DNA from: Chitinophagaceae bacterium
GTDB lineage: Bacteria; Bacteroidota; Bacteroidia; Chitinophagales; Chitinophagaceae
NCBI GenBank assembly: GCA_016720745.1
Contig: JADKKA010000018.1
Coordinates: 806,001 to 870,000, forward strand
Direction of reading: 5' to 3'
DNA: 64,000 bases
Shown one piece after another: positions 1-7,826 of the stretch. The first letter of the stretch is position 1. Every line of letters starts with the position of its first letter. The position numbers and the translations under genes are program-made. The notes beneath the pieces were generated by a model. That model had not been told where the DNA came from. It saw only the letters and a list, made by a program, of their open reading frames with translations, and did not search any database.

Positions 1-244
1 ACCATTCTTCCTGATTGGTAATACTGATCTGGGGCTGACCATTTTCTTTCATCAGTTCTTCCTTGCCATCAAATACAATATGGCCATCCGGAACCAGTTT
101 GTATTGGAGCAGGATATCCAGTTCTTCTTTCAGGTCAGGATGTAATTGCACAAAATCTTCCACCATCCGGCGGGCGGCCGGATCCAGTTCATTATCCATA
201 TACAGGATAAAGAACTCTTCGTAATTATGGCGGTTGATCAGCAT
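1..244 (-). CDS. Putative anti-sigma-like protein, truncated by window edge
   Basis: Only the first 81 codons are visible, reading leftward from ATG at 242-244 and running off the window. The product starts MLINRHNYEEFFILYMDNEL and is acidic, with no signal peptide or membrane segment in the visible part. Genes beginning with this NYEEFFxLYxDNEL stretch commonly follow ECF sigma factors in Chitinophagaceae (recalled, not searched). Here it starts 15 bases after the ECF sigma stop codon, so the two are probably co-transcribed. An anti-sigma role is inferred from position and the short acidic helix-rich N-terminus; the rest of the protein is needed to judge. Confidence 0.7.
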   Translation of the reverse strand, partial: MLINRHNYEEFFILYMDNELDPAARRMVEDFVQLHPDLKEELDILLQYKLVPDGHIVFDGKEELMKENGQPQISITNQEEW

Positions 245-259
245 TAAACTTTTACTTTA

Positions 260-745
260 TTATATAACATTTTCCACTCTTACCAGGTATTCTTTTAATT
301 GTACCCGGGCCCGGTGGAGGTATACTTTTACCTGACTTTCATTCAAATTCATGATCCTTCCGATTTCCTCATAACTATAACCTTCATAATCCTTCAGCAG
401 TACAAGGGATCGCTGTGTTTCGCTGAGTCGTTCAAGGGCTTCATCCAGCACTTTCTTCAAGTTATTGACCGGCCGGCTTTCCACCCGGGTCTCCTCACTG
501 AATTCTTCCCGAAGACTGATTCTCTTCACTTTCCGGATATGATCAATCATCTGGTGATAGGCCACTGTAAAAAGATAGGACTTGCTCTTGGTGGCATCCA
601 CATCCTCCCGGTTGCGCCACATTTTTTCAAATGCAGTCTGTACCACATCCCTGGCGTCCTCCTCATGCCGGAGGTTCTTCAGGATGAAGCGGTACACATT
701 GTCTGCATAAGCAGTCACGCATTCATTATATTCTCTTTCAGTCAT
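260..745 (-). CDS. ECF-type RNA polymerase sigma factor
   Basis: A 161-residue sigma-70 family protein of the extracytoplasmic function class. Region 2 covers roughly residues 10-80 (NVYRFILKNL, then DARDVVQTAFEKMWRNRE and the SYLFTVAYHQMIDHIRK promoter-melting part). Region 4 covers about 100-155, with the helix-turn-helix YEGYSYEEIGRIMNLNESQV followed by KVYLHRAR. Regions 1 and 3 are absent, as expected for ECF factors, and the length is normal. The start is the ATG at 743-745. The gene is followed after 15 bases by the putative anti-sigma partner. The stimulus it answers to cannot be read from the sequence. Confidence 0.93.
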   Translation of the reverse strand: MTEREYNECVTAYADNVYRFILKNLRHEEDARDVVQTAFEKMWRNREDVDATKSKSYLFTVAYHQMIDHIRKVKRISLREEFSEETRVESRPVNNLKKVLDEALERLSETQRSLVLLKDYEGYSYEEIGRIMNLNESQVKVYLHRARVQLKEYLVRVENVI

Positions 746-869
746 TAGCCGGTTTGGAAATGCAGTTTACCAAAATTGGCGGTCTGCCAGAAATAAAACG
801 GACAGCCCGCCGGATAGTTACAGGAAAAATAAAAAAAATCGGATCTGTTATTTGTCTGAAAATCAGCCT

Positions 870-1091
870 TTAAAGCGGTGTAACTGTGATAAACTGGCGC
901 GACATACTCTCCATGATCAGTTCACCGGTTCCATTTTTGGGAGTCTTTACATCACAATCGGGCAGTTTTTTCTGGCAGCAGGTGGGGTCCTCAATCTTCT
1001 TACTGCTTGGAGATGAAGAAGTTAGAGTAATGAAAGCTGTTCCCAGGACCAGTACAGCGGCAGTGATAAACAGTATATTAATCTTCTTCAT
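870..1091 (-). CDS. Small exported Cys-containing protein of unknown function
   Basis: A 73-residue product starting MKKINILFITAAVLVLGTAF, which is a signal peptide or membrane anchor, followed by a Ser-rich stretch (TSSSPSS). A short domain then carries CCQKK and DCD, so three cysteines, and ends GELIMESMSRQFITV. I recall similar small proteins in Chitinophagaceae but know no function. It is divergent from kbl (start-to-start gap about 200 bases) and lies 124 bases upstream of the sigma factor on the same strand. The signal-like start, sensible composition and ATG context argue it is real. The cysteines could bind metal or form disulfides outside the cytoplasm (inference). Confidence 0.7.
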   Translation of the reverse strand: MKKINILFITAAVLVLGTAFITLTSSSPSSKKIEDPTCCQKKLPDCDVKTPKNGTGELIMESMSRQFITVTPL

Positions 1092-1269
1092 GGTTGTGGT
1101 TTAGGTGTTTGACGAAGCTTTTGCTTAAAATGTTACTGTAAACATAAAAATATTGCGGAGGCCCTCCAACCGGATTATGACGAAACGCTGATTCAATAGC
1201 ATAGAGTGTCGGAATCGGCCGTTGAACTGCAAGCCGATTTTGAAAAGCGGGGGGTGAGTGGTTCTCTTT

Positions 1270-1277
1270 TATATTTG
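1270..1277 (+). promoter_or_regulatory. Bacteroidota -7 box upstream of kbl
   Basis: TATATTTG matches the TAnnTTTG consensus and lies 16 bases before the kbl ATG at 1294. A TTTG at 1239-1242 is too far upstream (27-base spacer) to be a good -33 element, so only the -7 box is supported. Confidence 0.45.
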
Positions 1278-1293
1278 CCACAAACTAAGCCAT

Positions 1294-2479
1294 ATGAATG
1301 AGCAACTGGTACAACGCATAGCCCGTGAACTGGAAGAGATCAACCAATCAGGACTCTTTAAAAAAGAAAGAATTATTGAAAGTCAGCAGGGTGCCTCCAT
1401 TATTGTAAACGGTAAATCGGTATTGAATTTTTGTGCCAATAATTACCTGGGATTATCCAGTCACCCGAAAGTGATAGCAGCAGCCCATGAAGCGATTGAT
1501 CACCGCGGTTATGGTATGAGCAGTGTGCGGTTTATCTGCGGCACACAGGATATACATAAAACACTGGAGGAAAAAATTTCTGCCTTCCTGGGTACCGAGG
1601 ATACGATATTATATGCAGCAGCATTTGATGCCAATGGTGGTGTATTTGAGCCATTGTTCAATGAAGATGATGCCATCATTTCTGATGCATTGAACCATGC
1701 TTCCATTATTGATGGGGTCCGTTTATGCAAGGCGCAGCGGTTTCGGTATGAACATAATAATATGGAAGACCTGGAGGCAAAACTAAAAGAAGCGGCTAAC
1801 TGCCGTTCCCGGGTGATTGTAACGGATGGGTCCTTCAGTATGGATGGTACTATTGCGCAGCTGGACAAGATTGTGGAGATGGCTGAAAAATATGATTCGG
1901 CCATCATGGTTGACGAATGCCACTCCTCCGGCTTTCTTGGAAAAACAGGAAGAGGTACCCACGAGTACAGGGGCGTGATGGGGAAAATTGATATCATTAC
2001 CGGTACATTGGGTAAAGCATTGGGTGGGGCATCCGGTGGATTTACTTCCGGAAGAAAAGAAATCATTGAAATGCTTCGGCAGAAATCAAGACCCTACTTG
2101 TTCAGTAATACATTGGCTCCTTCCATTGTGGGTGCTTCGATTGCGGTACTGGATATGCTCACGGAAACCACAACACTCAGGGATCAGCTGGAATACAATA
2201 CAAAGTATTTCCGGACAAAAATGACCGAAGCCGGTTTTGATATCAAACCCGGTGATCATCCCATCGTTCCAATTATGTTATATGATGCCGTACTGGCACA
2301 AACCATGGCAGCCAAATTACTGGAAGAAGGTATTTATGTGATTGGTTTCTTCTTCCCGGTCGTAGCAAAAGGTCAGGCCAGGATCCGGGTACAGCTGAGT
2401 GCGGCATCAGCAGGAGCACCTGGACAAAGCCATTGCTGCATTTACTAAAATTGGAAAGGAGTTGGGTGTGATCAAATAA
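1294..2479 (+). CDS. kbl: Glycine C-acetyltransferase (2-amino-3-ketobutyrate CoA ligase), frameshifted at the C-terminus
   Basis: A PLP-dependent alpha-oxoamine synthase that joins glycine and acetyl-CoA to 2-amino-3-ketobutyrate in threonine/glycine metabolism. Diagnostic stretches are FCANNYLGLSSHP, SVRFICGTQ, the FDANGG motif typical of Kbl, VDECHSSGFLG, and TLGKALGGASGG with the PLP lysine. The start is the ATG at 1294; an upstream in-frame GTG at 1258 is less likely because MNEQLVQRIAREL fits the family. The intact frame ends at 2448 with an odd tail (SAGAPGQSHCCIY). In another frame from 2405 the expected ending HLDKAIAAFTKIGKELGVIK runs to TAA at 2477-2479. A one- or two-base indel near 2401-2407 explains this. 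Confidence 0.9.
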
Positions 2480-2521
2480 AATCCCTTTTACTCATTTGTT
2501 GAATGATCTGTCATAAATAAA

Positions 2522-2541
2522 GGCTCGTAATAATACGAGTC
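2522..2541. other. Short stem-loop in the kbl to lipoprotein gap
   Basis: CTCGTA (2524-2529) and TACGAG (2534-2539) form a perfect 6-bp stem with loop ATAA, extendable by a G-T and a G-C pair. No T-run follows, so it is not a normal terminator. The rest of the gap 2480-2737 shows nothing else recognisable. Confidence 0.3.
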
Positions 2542-2737
2542 AGCACAGTCAAATCGTAGTTTTCCCATAGGTAAAAAGAAAAATCCGACGAAAAACTATG
2601 AGAAACAATATGCGGGTAGTAATTTCGTTTTCTACTTAGATGGTCTGAACTCTACCCCAACAATCCTCTGGAATTTCCTTAATTAATTTGTTGTACTGTA
2701 CACCGCAATAAACGGCGTACCCAATTTGAAACGAATC

Positions 2738-2866
2738 ATGAAAAAATTTGTATTGAGCCTGGCCCTGGTTGCCACTGTAATGTTTGTATTAAGCTCCTGT
2801 GCTTCTTCCAAGAGGGATTGTAATGGCGTTAGACATTACAAACAAAAAGGTGGTTTCTACATGTAA
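2738..2866 (+). CDS. Tiny lipoprotein (42 residues)
   Basis: A short open frame from ATG 2738 to TAA 2866. The product begins MKKFVLSLALVATVMFVLSS and continues CASSKRDCNGVRHYKQKGGFYM. It has a basic n-region, a hydrophobic core and a lipobox LSSC, so it should be cleaved and lipidated at the cysteine, leaving a mature peptide of only about 20 residues. Very small lipoproteins of this kind are frequent in Bacteroidota. A clear rho-independent terminator follows 24 bases after the stop, which supports it being an expressed independent gene. Function unknown. Confidence 0.7.
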   Translation: MKKFVLSLALVATVMFVLSSCASSKRDCNGVRHYKQKGGFYM

Positions 2867-2889
2867 TTCAGCCTCAGGCTGTTTGACTG

Positions 2890-2915
2890 ATCCTGGCCCG
2901 GCCGGGATTTTTTTT
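2890..2915 (+). terminator. Rho-independent terminator after the tiny lipoprotein gene
   Basis: ATCCTGG (2890-2896) pairs with CCGGGAT (2902-2908), with one T-G wobble and a five-base loop. An uninterrupted T-run covers 2908-2915. Confidence 0.85.
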
Positions 2916-2925
2916 GTCCAAAAAA

Positions 2926-2957
2926 TTTGGTTTATGATATAAACTACTTTATGTTTG
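2926..2957 (+). promoter_or_regulatory. Consensus Bacteroidota promoter for the TonB receptor operon
   Basis: A -33 element TTTG (2926-2929), a 20-base spacer and a -7 element TATGTTTG (2950-2957) match TTTG-N19-21-TAnnTTTG exactly. The start codon follows 17 bases later at 2975. The promoter begins just beyond the preceding terminator. Confidence 0.75.
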
Positions 2958-2974
2958 TTTCCGAAATGTAAGTT

Positions 2975-5224
2975 ATGAAGCGTCTGATCCTCTTTTTACT
3001 CGTCATTATCACTGCAGAGATGGAGCTCTCTGCCCAGGTAACCATTAAGGGAATTGTCAAAGACAATAAAGACAAACCGGTACCTGGCGCCAGTATTACT
3101 ATTAAGGATAGTTATGATGGAGCAACGGCGGATTCTTCCGGCAGTTATTCTTTTAAAACAACCGAAAAAGGAAAGCAGTTGATCGTAGTGACCAATATTG
3201 GTTTCAAAACGGTGGAACAACCGATTAGTATCGAAGGAGCCACCATCACCCTGGATATTACATTGAAACAGGAAGTAACCGAATTGACCGCCGTTGTTTT
3301 ATCGGCTGGTTCTTTTGAAGCCAGTGACAGAAAACGGGCCGCTGCGGTATTGGATCCGATTGATATTGTAACCACCGCCAGTGCGAATGGTGATATCACT
3401 GGCGCTTTAAAAACATTACCGGGCACCCAGCAGGTAGGGGAGAGTGAGGGTTTATTTGTAAGAGGAGGTACAGCCGCCGAAACAAAAACCTTTATTGATG
3501 GTACCCTGGTGAATAATTTTTTCTTCAGTAGTGTTCCCAATATTGCACAGTTCAGCCGTTTCTCTCCTTTTATTTTTAAAGGAACCGTGTTCAGCACCGG
3601 TGGCTACTCCGCTTTATACGGACAGGCATTATCATCTGCCCTGATCCTGGAATCCATCGACCTGCCGGAACAAAGCTCAGCGAATATCGGTATCACCGTT
3701 CTCAGTGGTAGTGCGGGTTTTCAGCAATTGAGTAAAAAGAAAAACAGCTCCTGGGGCATCAACTATTCCTACACCGATCTTAGTCTTGCTTTTGCCCTTA
3801 TCAAACAAAGGCAGGATTTTTCCAAAGTACCGGTGTATCATAATCTGGATGCGAATTTCAGAATCAAGACATCCAAAACCGGGATGCTGAAGTATTATGG
3901 TTATTACAGCAGTAATAAACTCGGCTTTACAACGGCCAGTCTTGATTCGGTAGGTTATCTCGACCGCTTCGCCATCAGCAACGCCAACCATTACCATAAT
4001 TTGTCCTGGAAAGAAAACCTGCCCAAGCGCTGGAAAATCATGATAGGGGTTTCCTATACCAATAACCACGATAAAATCAGTTCTTCCCTGCAGGACAATA
4101 ATAAAAATGATGTGCTGTTTTCCGGATTGGAGTTCAAAAATTTCGGACTGGATAGCCGTGGAAATTATTTCAATGCCAAAACCGTATTGGAGAAAAAATT
4201 AAAAGGACTCAGTGCCTTCCGTTTTGGGGCAGAGTATAATTACAGTCAGGATAAAGTCCGTTACCAGGATTATAATGGCAACGAATATCCTTCATCATTG
4301 AAAGAGCAGATTAAATCTCTTTTTGCAGAAGGGGATATCTATGCTACCAATGATATTGCGGTTAAAGCCGGGCTGCGGATGGAACATTCTTCCCTGCTGG
4401 ATAAAGTGAATATAGCTCCCCGGGCTTCCGTAGCCTATAAACTGGGAAAAGGCAGCCAGGCTTCCATTGCCTATGGCGTTTTCTACCAGAATCCCGAAAG
4501 AAGATATCTCCCTTCTCCCAATCCGCTGGATTTCATGAAAGCCACACATTATATCCTGCAATACCAGAAAGTACTGAACCAGCAATCCCTTCGCCTGGAA
4601 GCATTTTATAAAAAATACAAAGGGCTGGTGAAAACAGGTGTTACCGGGTTTACTGAAGCGGCCATCAGCAATGCCGGCTTTGGAGATGCCAAAGGAGTGG
4701 AATTATTCTGGAGAGATAAAAAGACATTCAAGAATTTTGATTACTGGATCTCTTATTCATTCCTGGATACCAAGAGAGATTTCCTGAACTTCCCCTATGC
4801 CATCACCCCCAATTTTGCGGCCAAACATACCGCTTCACTGGTTGCTAAGAAGTTTGTTCAACCCTGGAAGTTAAACCTGAATGCTGCCTACAATTTTGCC
4901 AGCGGCCGGCCTTATTATAATATCAGGCTGGATGGCTCTCAGTACAAATTTACCGACCGGGGTACGGTGCCTTCTTACCACAATTTCAGTTTTGCGATCA
5001 ATTACCTTCCGTTTATCGGTAAAGAAAATGCAAAGTCTTTTGCCGTGTATGTGTTGCAGGTGAGTAATATTTTCAATATCAAACAGACTTATGGATACCA
5101 GTATTCCTATAACGGCCTTCGTAAGCAGGAAATATTACCGACCTCCAGAATGTTTGTCTTTATTGGTGCCTTTATCAGCTTCGGGGTTGACAGGAGTGAT
5201 GAGGTGATGAATAATGCGCTTTAA
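2975..5224 (+). CDS. TonB-dependent outer membrane receptor
   Basis: A 749-residue outer membrane protein. A signal peptide (MKRLILFLLVIITAEMELSAQ) is followed at about 22-100 by a CarboxypepD_reg-like beta-sandwich (VTIKGIVKDNKDKPVPGASI). A plug domain follows at about 105-220, including LKTLPGTQQVGESEGLFVRG and ALYGQALSSALILES. The remainder is a beta-barrel with alternating aromatic strands, ending about 10 residues past a terminal strand rich in F (MFVFIGAFISFGV). It probably imports a bound ligand using TonB energy; no SusD partner is adjacent, so a glycan-uptake SusCD pair is unlikely. First gene of a probable operon with the next three genes (26-39 base gaps, then an overlap). Confidence 0.9.
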   Translation: MKRLILFLLVIITAEMELSAQVTIKGIVKDNKDKPVPGASITIKDSYDGATADSSGSYSFKTTEKGKQLIVVTNIGFKTVEQPISIEGATITLDITLKQEVTELTAVVLSAGSFEASDRKRAAAVLDPIDIVTTASANGDITGALKTLPGTQQVGESEGLFVRGGTAAETKTFIDGTLVNNFFFSSVPNIAQFSRFSPFIFKGTVFSTGGYSALYGQALSSALILESIDLPEQSSANIGITVLSGSAGFQQLSKKKNSSWGINYSYTDLSLAFALIKQRQDFSKVPVYHNLDANFRIKTSKTGMLKYYGYYSSNKLGFTTASLDSVGYLDRFAISNANHYHNLSWKENLPKRWKIMIGVSYTNNHDKISSSLQDNNKNDVLFSGLEFKNFGLDSRGNYFNAKTVLEKKLKGLSAFRFGAEYNYSQDKVRYQDYNGNEYPSSLKEQIKSLFAEGDIYATNDIAVKAGLRMEHSSLLDKVNIAPRASVAYKLGKGSQASIAYGVFYQNPERRYLPSPNPLDFMKATHYILQYQKVLNQQSLRLEAFYKKYKGLVKTGVTGFTEAAISNAGFGDAKGVELFWRDKKTFKNFDYWISYSFLDTKRDFLNFPYAITPNFAAKHTASLVAKKFVQPWKLNLNAAYNFASGRPYYNIRLDGSQYKFTDRGTVPSYHNFSFAINYLPFIGKENAKSFAVYVLQVSNIFNIKQTYGYQYSYNGLRKQEILPTSRMFVFIGAFISFGVDRSDEVMNNAL

Positions 5225-5250
5225 TTTTTTGAATAAACAAAAACTAGTAT

Positions 5251-5913
5251 ATGAAAAAAACCTTCGTCTTGATTATTGCGACCCTGGCCATGACGGTCAG
5301 CTTTGCACAAAGTGAAAAATTTGTAAAAGCAATGGAATCCCGTATGTCAACGCTTGATTCCAACAGGACCCCCGACAACTGGAAAGAAGCTGCCAATGCT
5401 TTTGAACGCATCGCAGAAGCAGAAAAAACACAATGGCTCCCTTATTATTATGCGGCTTATTGCCAGGTAATGGCCGGCACTTATTCTCTTCCGATGGATG
5501 GCAGCTTTGGCGACAACAGTGCTATAACCGATCCGGTGGCAGATAAAGCAGAACAACTGCTGAACAAAGCTGAATCACTTTCACAGCCCAATTCAGAAAC
5601 CTGGTGTGTGCGAAAAATGATATCCAGTCTGCGGATGATGGGCAATGCCATGTCAAGGTATATGACTGAAGGTCCCAAAGCGGAAGAGGCCCTTTCAACA
5701 GCAAAACAAATGAACCCGGCCAATCCAAGAGTGTATATCCTGGAAGCACAGGATAAATATTATACACCGGAACAATTTGGTGGCAGTAAGGATGAAGCTA
5801 AAATACTGTTCGAAAAAGCAAAAGAATTGTTCATGACCAACAAGCCGGCCAGCAGTATTGAACCACAATGGGGCATGACGCAGGTCATGTATTTTCTTTC
5901 ACTTTACAAGTAA
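5251..5913 (+). CDS. Secreted helical-repeat (TPR-like) protein
   Basis: A 220-residue protein with a signal peptide MKKTFVLIIATLAMTVSFAQ. The mature part is helix-rich with TPR-like spacing: residues about 40-75 (NWKEAANAFERIAEAEKTQW), 95-115 (ADKAEQLLNKAESLSQPNSE), 140-165 (KAEEALSTAKQMNPANPRVY) and 180-195 (DEAKILFEKAKELF). It is probably periplasmic. It starts 26 bases after the TonB receptor stop, so it likely belongs to the same operon and may assist it. No catalytic motif is visible and the exact family was not recognised. Confidence 0.8.
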   Translation: MKKTFVLIIATLAMTVSFAQSEKFVKAMESRMSTLDSNRTPDNWKEAANAFERIAEAEKTQWLPYYYAAYCQVMAGTYSLPMDGSFGDNSAITDPVADKAEQLLNKAESLSQPNSETWCVRKMISSLRMMGNAMSRYMTEGPKAEEALSTAKQMNPANPRVYILEAQDKYYTPEQFGGSKDEAKILFEKAKELFMTNKPASSIEPQWGMTQVMYFLSLYK

Positions 5914-5952
5914 TAGTTGATTTATATGTCCTGATTTCATAAAATCTGACAA

Positions 5953-6621
5953 ATGGATAACGAAAAACAATTAACCGAAAAGGAAAGCCTGGAGCTGATC
6001 ACCCAAATGATCAATAAGGCCAAGGATGCCTGTCATGATACCGGTGTCACTACCATTATGTGGGGAGCTGTTATTATATGCTGTTCACTGGTCCGTTTTG
6101 CGGAATTGCATTTCGACTTCCGGCTTCCTTTTGATATTTACCTGCTGACCTTTCTGGCAGTCATTCCCCAGATCTACTTTAATGTAAGGGAAAAGAAAAG
6201 AAGAAAGGTGAAGACTTATGATGAGCAGTTTATGGACAGCCTTTGGACAGCTTTTGGAATCAGTATTGCGCTGCTTATTTACATCAATTCACTTTTATAT
6301 AAGGAGTGGGATGTGGTCAATGATCAATATGTAGCCATGACGGGAAAAGGGGGCTTCAAATTATATGAGTATACGGCTTCCTTTTTCCTGCTCTTGTATG
6401 GGATGCCCACTTTTGTTACGGGCATGACGATGAAATTCAAACCTATGTTCTGGGGCGGGTTGCTTTGCTGGGCCTGTTGCCTGCTATCACTTTATACACC
6501 GGTTAAAACAGATCTGTTGCTCATTGCATTATCAGCCGCCGGTGCCTGGCTGATTCCTGGTATCATTATGGAAAAGGATTACCAGATGGCCAAAAAGCAA
6601 CTAGTCCAGCCACATGTTTAA
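5953..6621 (+). CDS. Multi-pass inner membrane protein of unknown function
   Basis: A 222-residue protein with a charged N-terminus (MDNEKQLTEKESLELITQMI) and about five to six hydrophobic segments, for example TTIMWGAVIICCSLVRFA, a segment around YLLTFLAVIPQIYF, SIALLIYINSLL, ASFFLLLYGMPTFVTG, and the C-terminal GGLLCWACCLLSLY plus LLLIALSAAGAWLIPGIIM. It overlaps the following winged-helix gene by 8 bases. This pairing of a small membrane protein with an overlapping regulator suggests the regulator acts on or is linked to this operon. Function not recognised. Confidence 0.8.
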   Translation: MDNEKQLTEKESLELITQMINKAKDACHDTGVTTIMWGAVIICCSLVRFAELHFDFRLPFDIYLLTFLAVIPQIYFNVREKKRRKVKTYDEQFMDSLWTAFGISIALLIYINSLLYKEWDVVNDQYVAMTGKGGFKLYEYTASFFLLLYGMPTFVTGMTMKFKPMFWGGLLCWACCLLSLYTPVKTDLLLIALSAAGAWLIPGIIMEKDYQMAKKQLVQPHV

Positions 6622-6898
6622 AGACCTGGATCCCATATTACATTCTCAACTCCGGCTGGCCGTGATGTCCCTGCTCATCAGTGTGCAGGAAGCAGAATTT
6701 ACATTTCTAAAAGATAAAACCAATGCCACCGCCGGCAACCTGAGTGTGCAGATTCAGAAATTAAAAGATGCAGGTTATATTGATGTGATTAAACAGTTTA
6801 AAGATAATTATCCGCAAACCATCTGCCGTATTTCCAGGAAGGGAATTGAAGCTTTTGAAAAATATGTTACGAATCTGAAAACTTACCTGGGTCAGTAA
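6614..6898 (+). CDS. Winged-helix transcriptional regulator
   Basis: A 94-residue single-domain DNA-binding protein of the MarR/ArsR-like winged-helix fold. Helices and wing can be followed through LHSQLRLAVMSLLISVQEAE, then the recognition part ATAGNLSVQIQKLKDAGYID and the wing IKQFKDNYPQTICRISRKG, ending IEAFEKYVTNLKTYL. It has no ligand-binding domain. Its start ATG lies inside the end of the membrane-protein gene (8-base overlap), indicating translational coupling. It closes the four-gene operon and is followed by a strong terminator. Likely an operon-level regulator; the target is not shown by the sequence. Confidence 0.85.
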   Translation: MFKDLDPILHSQLRLAVMSLLISVQEAEFTFLKDKTNATAGNLSVQIQKLKDAGYIDVIKQFKDNYPQTICRISRKGIEAFEKYVTNLKTYLGQ

Positions 6899-6902
6899 AA
6901 AA

Positions 6903-6936
6903 AGAGAAGCCCTTTAGACAAAGGGCTTGTTTCTCT
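6903..6936 (+). terminator. Terminator after the TonB receptor operon
   Basis: AAGCCCTTT (6907-6915) pairs perfectly with AAAGGGCTT (6920-6928) around a four-base loop. Further AGAG/CTCT pairing lies outside. Flanking A-rich and T-rich sequence could let it work from both strands. Confidence 0.75.
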
Positions 6937-6970
6937 GTTGGTGCTCTAAGTGTATGAATCGTTGACAGGA

Positions 6971-7114
6971 TTATTTATGTATCCTGTTATTTTTTGTCCG
7001 TACCGGCTGCAATACCCACTGGGGCTGACGGCTGCCGGGTTTGATCAGCTGCTCAATGGCTCTGCCGAGCCTGTTCCATTCTTCGCGGATTATTTTTTTG
7101 GATGATTTTCCCAT
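6971..7114 (-). CDS. Possible small basic protein (47 residues)
   Basis: An open frame from ATG at 7112-7114 to a stop at 6971-6973 on the minus strand. It encodes MGKSSKKIIREEWNRLGRAI continuing EQLIKPGSRQPQWVLQPVRT, a basic product with a plausible amphipathic helix. It overlaps the last 25 bases of the upstream secreted-protein gene in another frame. It could be a translationally coupled second cistron, but coding status rests only on composition and position. Confidence 0.35.
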   Translation of the reverse strand: MGKSSKKIIREEWNRLGRAIEQLIKPGSRQPQWVLQPVRTKNNRIHK

Positions 7115-7536
7115 ATCTTGTTTTCTACACCCGGAGTAATCTCTACCACAGGAGAATAAACGGCCTTTTTGTTTTTACTCACCAGTTTAACCCGGTACAG
7201 TTGTTTTTGTTTGCCAGCGGGCTCAAAAAAAGAATAACTGGCTTTTTCAGGCGTATCTGATCCGAATACGATGGCAGCGAGTTTGAACTCTCTTCCATCA
7301 TTACTTTTCTCTACTTCAAACAAATCAGCGGTCTGATTATCTCCCACCACCCATTCCAGCACTGTTTTATTATTCTTTGAAAAACCGGATACACTGATCA
7401 ATGTGACCGGGCTGTGTTTTGTTGCTGCAATGGCTTGTTGCTGACCGGAAAAAGCCGGTATATCCTGTTGTGCCGCAGAAGGCTGGTAAATCAGCCGAAG
7501 GGCAATCAATATTAATAAGGCGGATGTCTTTATCAT
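7090..7536 (-). CDS. Small secreted protein with a T9SS-cargo-like beta domain
   Basis: A 148-residue product with a signal peptide ending about residue 22 (IYQPSAAQ). The middle resembles the fibronectin-like domain found just before the C-terminal sorting domain of T9SS cargo: VLEWVVGDNQTADLFEVEKS, NDGREFKLAAIVFG, then YSFFEPAGKQKQLYRVKLVS. The same pattern occurs in the large cargo proteins further along this window. Here it ends after VVEITPG with no sorting domain. It may be a stand-alone domain or a cargo relic. Function unknown. Confidence 0.65.
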   Translation of the reverse strand: MIKTSALLILIALRLIYQPSAAQQDIPAFSGQQQAIAATKHSPVTLISVSGFSKNNKTVLEWVVGDNQTADLFEVEKSNDGREFKLAAIVFGSDTPEKASYSFFEPAGKQKQLYRVKLVSKNKKAVYSPVVEITPGVENKIWENHPKK

Positions 7537-7768
7537 TTCTTAGGGTATTATACCGGCTCAAACCGGGGTCAATGGCCCCACAGAAATATTGGATGCTCGG
7601 GTACATGCACCGCAGAAAATAATAAGACCATAGCTGTTCAGGGGAAGCTGGAGCAGGTACGGATGCTTATCGTAGTTTTACCAGGGTATATGTGGTATTC
7701 CGAATAGTAAAACAAACCTACTACCCAAAGTTTTAAAAAGCAAGTTCCCGGTGGTAATTATTTTTAAA

Positions 7769-7793
7769 ATCGTCAAATTTCGATGCTGACGAT
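7769..7793. promoter_or_regulatory. Inverted repeat upstream of the ABC exporter operon
   Basis: ATCGTCA (7769-7775) and TGACGAT (7787-7793) are perfect inverted arms separated by 11 bases, 34 bases before the ATPase start. This could be an operator or a leader hairpin. The remaining part of the 7537-7826 gap shows nothing recognisable. Confidence 0.3.
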
Positions 7794-7826
7794 AAAACGT
7801 TTCCTACTTTTATTTGTTAATAGTCA

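Noticed and set aside
5251..5913. SusD-like partner of the TonB receptor.
   Set aside because: Length (220 residues), lack of a lipobox and simple helical repeats do not fit SusD.
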